From contig NZ_JACHTC010000019.1 in NCBI RefSeq assembly GCF_014145635.1, forward strand, positions 1-61,359: a stretch of DNA of 61,359 nucleotides. Direction: 5' to 3'. Under the pieces are notes generated by a model, which searched no databases, had not been told where the DNA came from, and was given only the letters and a program-made list of their open reading frames with translations. This document shows, one piece after another, positions 60,527-61,359 of this stretch. The DNA comes from Myroides sp. WP-1 (lineage in GTDB: Bacteria; Bacteroidota; Bacteroidia; Flavobacteriales; Flavobacteriaceae). Both the position numbers and the translations under genes were made by a program. The number at the start of each line of letters is the position of its first letter. The first letter of the stretch is position 1.

Positions 60527-61359
60527 TTATTTGATTATAACGAATTCGCTTCGTCTGTTGATCGCGTGATCTTCTTCCGAGCAGTTCGACTTACAATCGA
60601 TTTTCGGTGCGCTTGCGCCATATCCTTGTGATTCTAAGCGGTAAGCTTCAATCCCTTTAGACAAGACATATTGTACCGTCGTTTTCGCGCGGTTCTCCGA
60701 TAACTTCTGGTTGTACGTCGCACTTCCGCGGTTATCTGTATGAGAGCCTACTTTGATGCGCATCTGTGGATTGCGCTTCATCACTTTCACTAACTTATCC
60801 AGCTCAAACGCTCCTTGTTGCGTGATGTTTGATCGGTCAAACTCGAAGTAGATATCCCCTAAGATGATCTCGTCTTTAGTGACAATCACTTCTATCGGAC
60901 GCAACGCTACATTCACTAACTGACGACCGCCTTTGCGATTCAATGGAACTTCTACTGACTTGCCCTCGAAATCCTCTTTGTCTACCTGCAAGTGATAAAA
61001 CTTATCACAATCTACTACGTATTCTACGATACCGCGGTGATCCGTAAACTTCGTCTCGATAAGGTTCTTGCGATCGTCAAAGATATCCACGCGCGAGCCT
61101 TCTAATAACTTACCTGTATCTTTGTGTGTTACCGTTACATACATCTCAGTATTACAAACCGGTTTCGCTTTGTAGATATCATCGCGACCAATGCGGTTGG
61201 TAGAGAAGAATCCGATGTCTTTACCTGGGTAAAATGAGAATGCAAAATCGTCTTTCGCCGTATTGATCGGAGAGCCTAAATTCTTCGGCTCTGCTTGTGG
61301 AATTGCTAAGTCTACCATGTAAACATCTAAACCTCCAAAGCCCTTGCGTGAATCTGAGG
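60527..61359 (-). CDS. OmpA-family protein with PD40 and regulatory-like domains, 5' end missing
   Basis: An internal ATG lies at 61316-61318, but the frame stays open to the right edge, encoding RKGFGGLDVYMV and a further PD40 blade, so the gene is partial at its N-terminus. Visible parts: a PD40 beta-propeller blade (FSFYPGKDIGFFSTN), a carboxypeptidase-regulatory-like domain (KDTGKLLEGSRVDIF, about the first third), and a C-terminal OmpA domain (YFEFDRSNITQQG to NRRSEFVIIK) that binds peptidoglycan. This order recalls PorE or the OmpA partners of PorP/SprF type IX proteins. Two 60-base samples here have 47% GC, against 37% in a neighbouring sample. Confidence 0.88.
   Translation of the reverse strand, partial: SDSRKGFGGLDVYMVDLAIPQAEPKNLGSPINTAKDDFAFSFYPGKDIGFFSTNRIGRDDIYKAKPVCNTEMYVTVTHKDTGKLLEGSRVDIFDDRKNLIETKFTDHRGIVEYVVDCDKFYHLQVDKEDFEGKSVEVPLNRKGGRQLVNVALRPIEVIVTKDEIILGDIYFEFDRSNITQQGAFELDKLVKVMKRNPQMRIKVGSHTDNRGSATYNQKLSENRAKTTVQYVLSKGIEAYRLESQGYGASAPKIDCKSNCSEEDHAINRRSEFVIIK

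Overview
The window is AT-rich chromosomal DNA from a member of the Bacteroidota, almost certainly the family Flavobacteriaceae. Three things point there: type IX secretion and gliding genes (porZ, gldH, sprE/porW), flavobacterial lipoprotein and outer-membrane families (PCMD, DUF5689, non-SusC TonB receptors), and recurrent TAnnTTTG -7 promoter boxes. Protein style resembles Myroides, but that genus call is only an impression. I saw no rRNA, tRNA, CRISPR array, insertion sequence or prophage. Most of the window is core chromosome with two locally duplicated, surface-oriented gene modules.

Left part (1-16 kb): an 8-base satellite lies downstream of recO, which overlaps porZ. Next come two tandem copies of a two-gene module, a PCMD-type lipoprotein followed by an outer-membrane beta-barrel. 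These are followed by a nucleotide pyrophosphatase/phosphodiesterase, a Rossmann-fold SDR, a two-subunit CoA transferase, and the run ricT-like / gldH / PBP1A.

Middle (16-28.5 kb): mtnN, then two tandem copies of a three-gene module. Each copy has a divergent periplasmic endonuclease/exonuclease/phosphatase-fold (EEP) hydrolase, a TonB-dependent receptor and a DUF5689 surface lipoprotein, and the copies are bounded by terminators. This is the best candidate for an undescribed system: capture and uptake of a phosphate-containing or nucleic-acid substrate is an inference from the families.

From 28.5 to 37.5 kb one strand carries, in transcription order, sprE/porW, a bactofilin, atpZ, a small membrane protein and atpBEFHAG (no atpD or atpC here). 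Then follow an ABC exporter pair, a small conserved protein, a di-heme cytochrome c, terC, gpsA, nadD-gmk-yicC operon order, and a likely small-RNA locus.

The stretch 46-49.4 kb holds an ArsC-like protein, a ferredoxin, a U32-family protein (TrhP-like) and TrhO. The two tRNA-hydroxylation candidates share a homologous C-terminal domain of about 80 residues, which is striking because TrhO and TrhP are otherwise unrelated.

The right part has kup, recA, plsC, trpS, dprA, an HU-like/transmembrane/SPOR protein with a near-ideal promoter abutting its start codon, a hotdog thioesterase, an S1/P1 nuclease, a serine-rich secreted protein, and an OmpA-family protein cut by the right edge. Several secreted phosphodiester or nucleic-acid hydrolases (one NPP, two EEP, one S1/P1) suggest investment in scavenging phosphate or nucleosides; this is inference.
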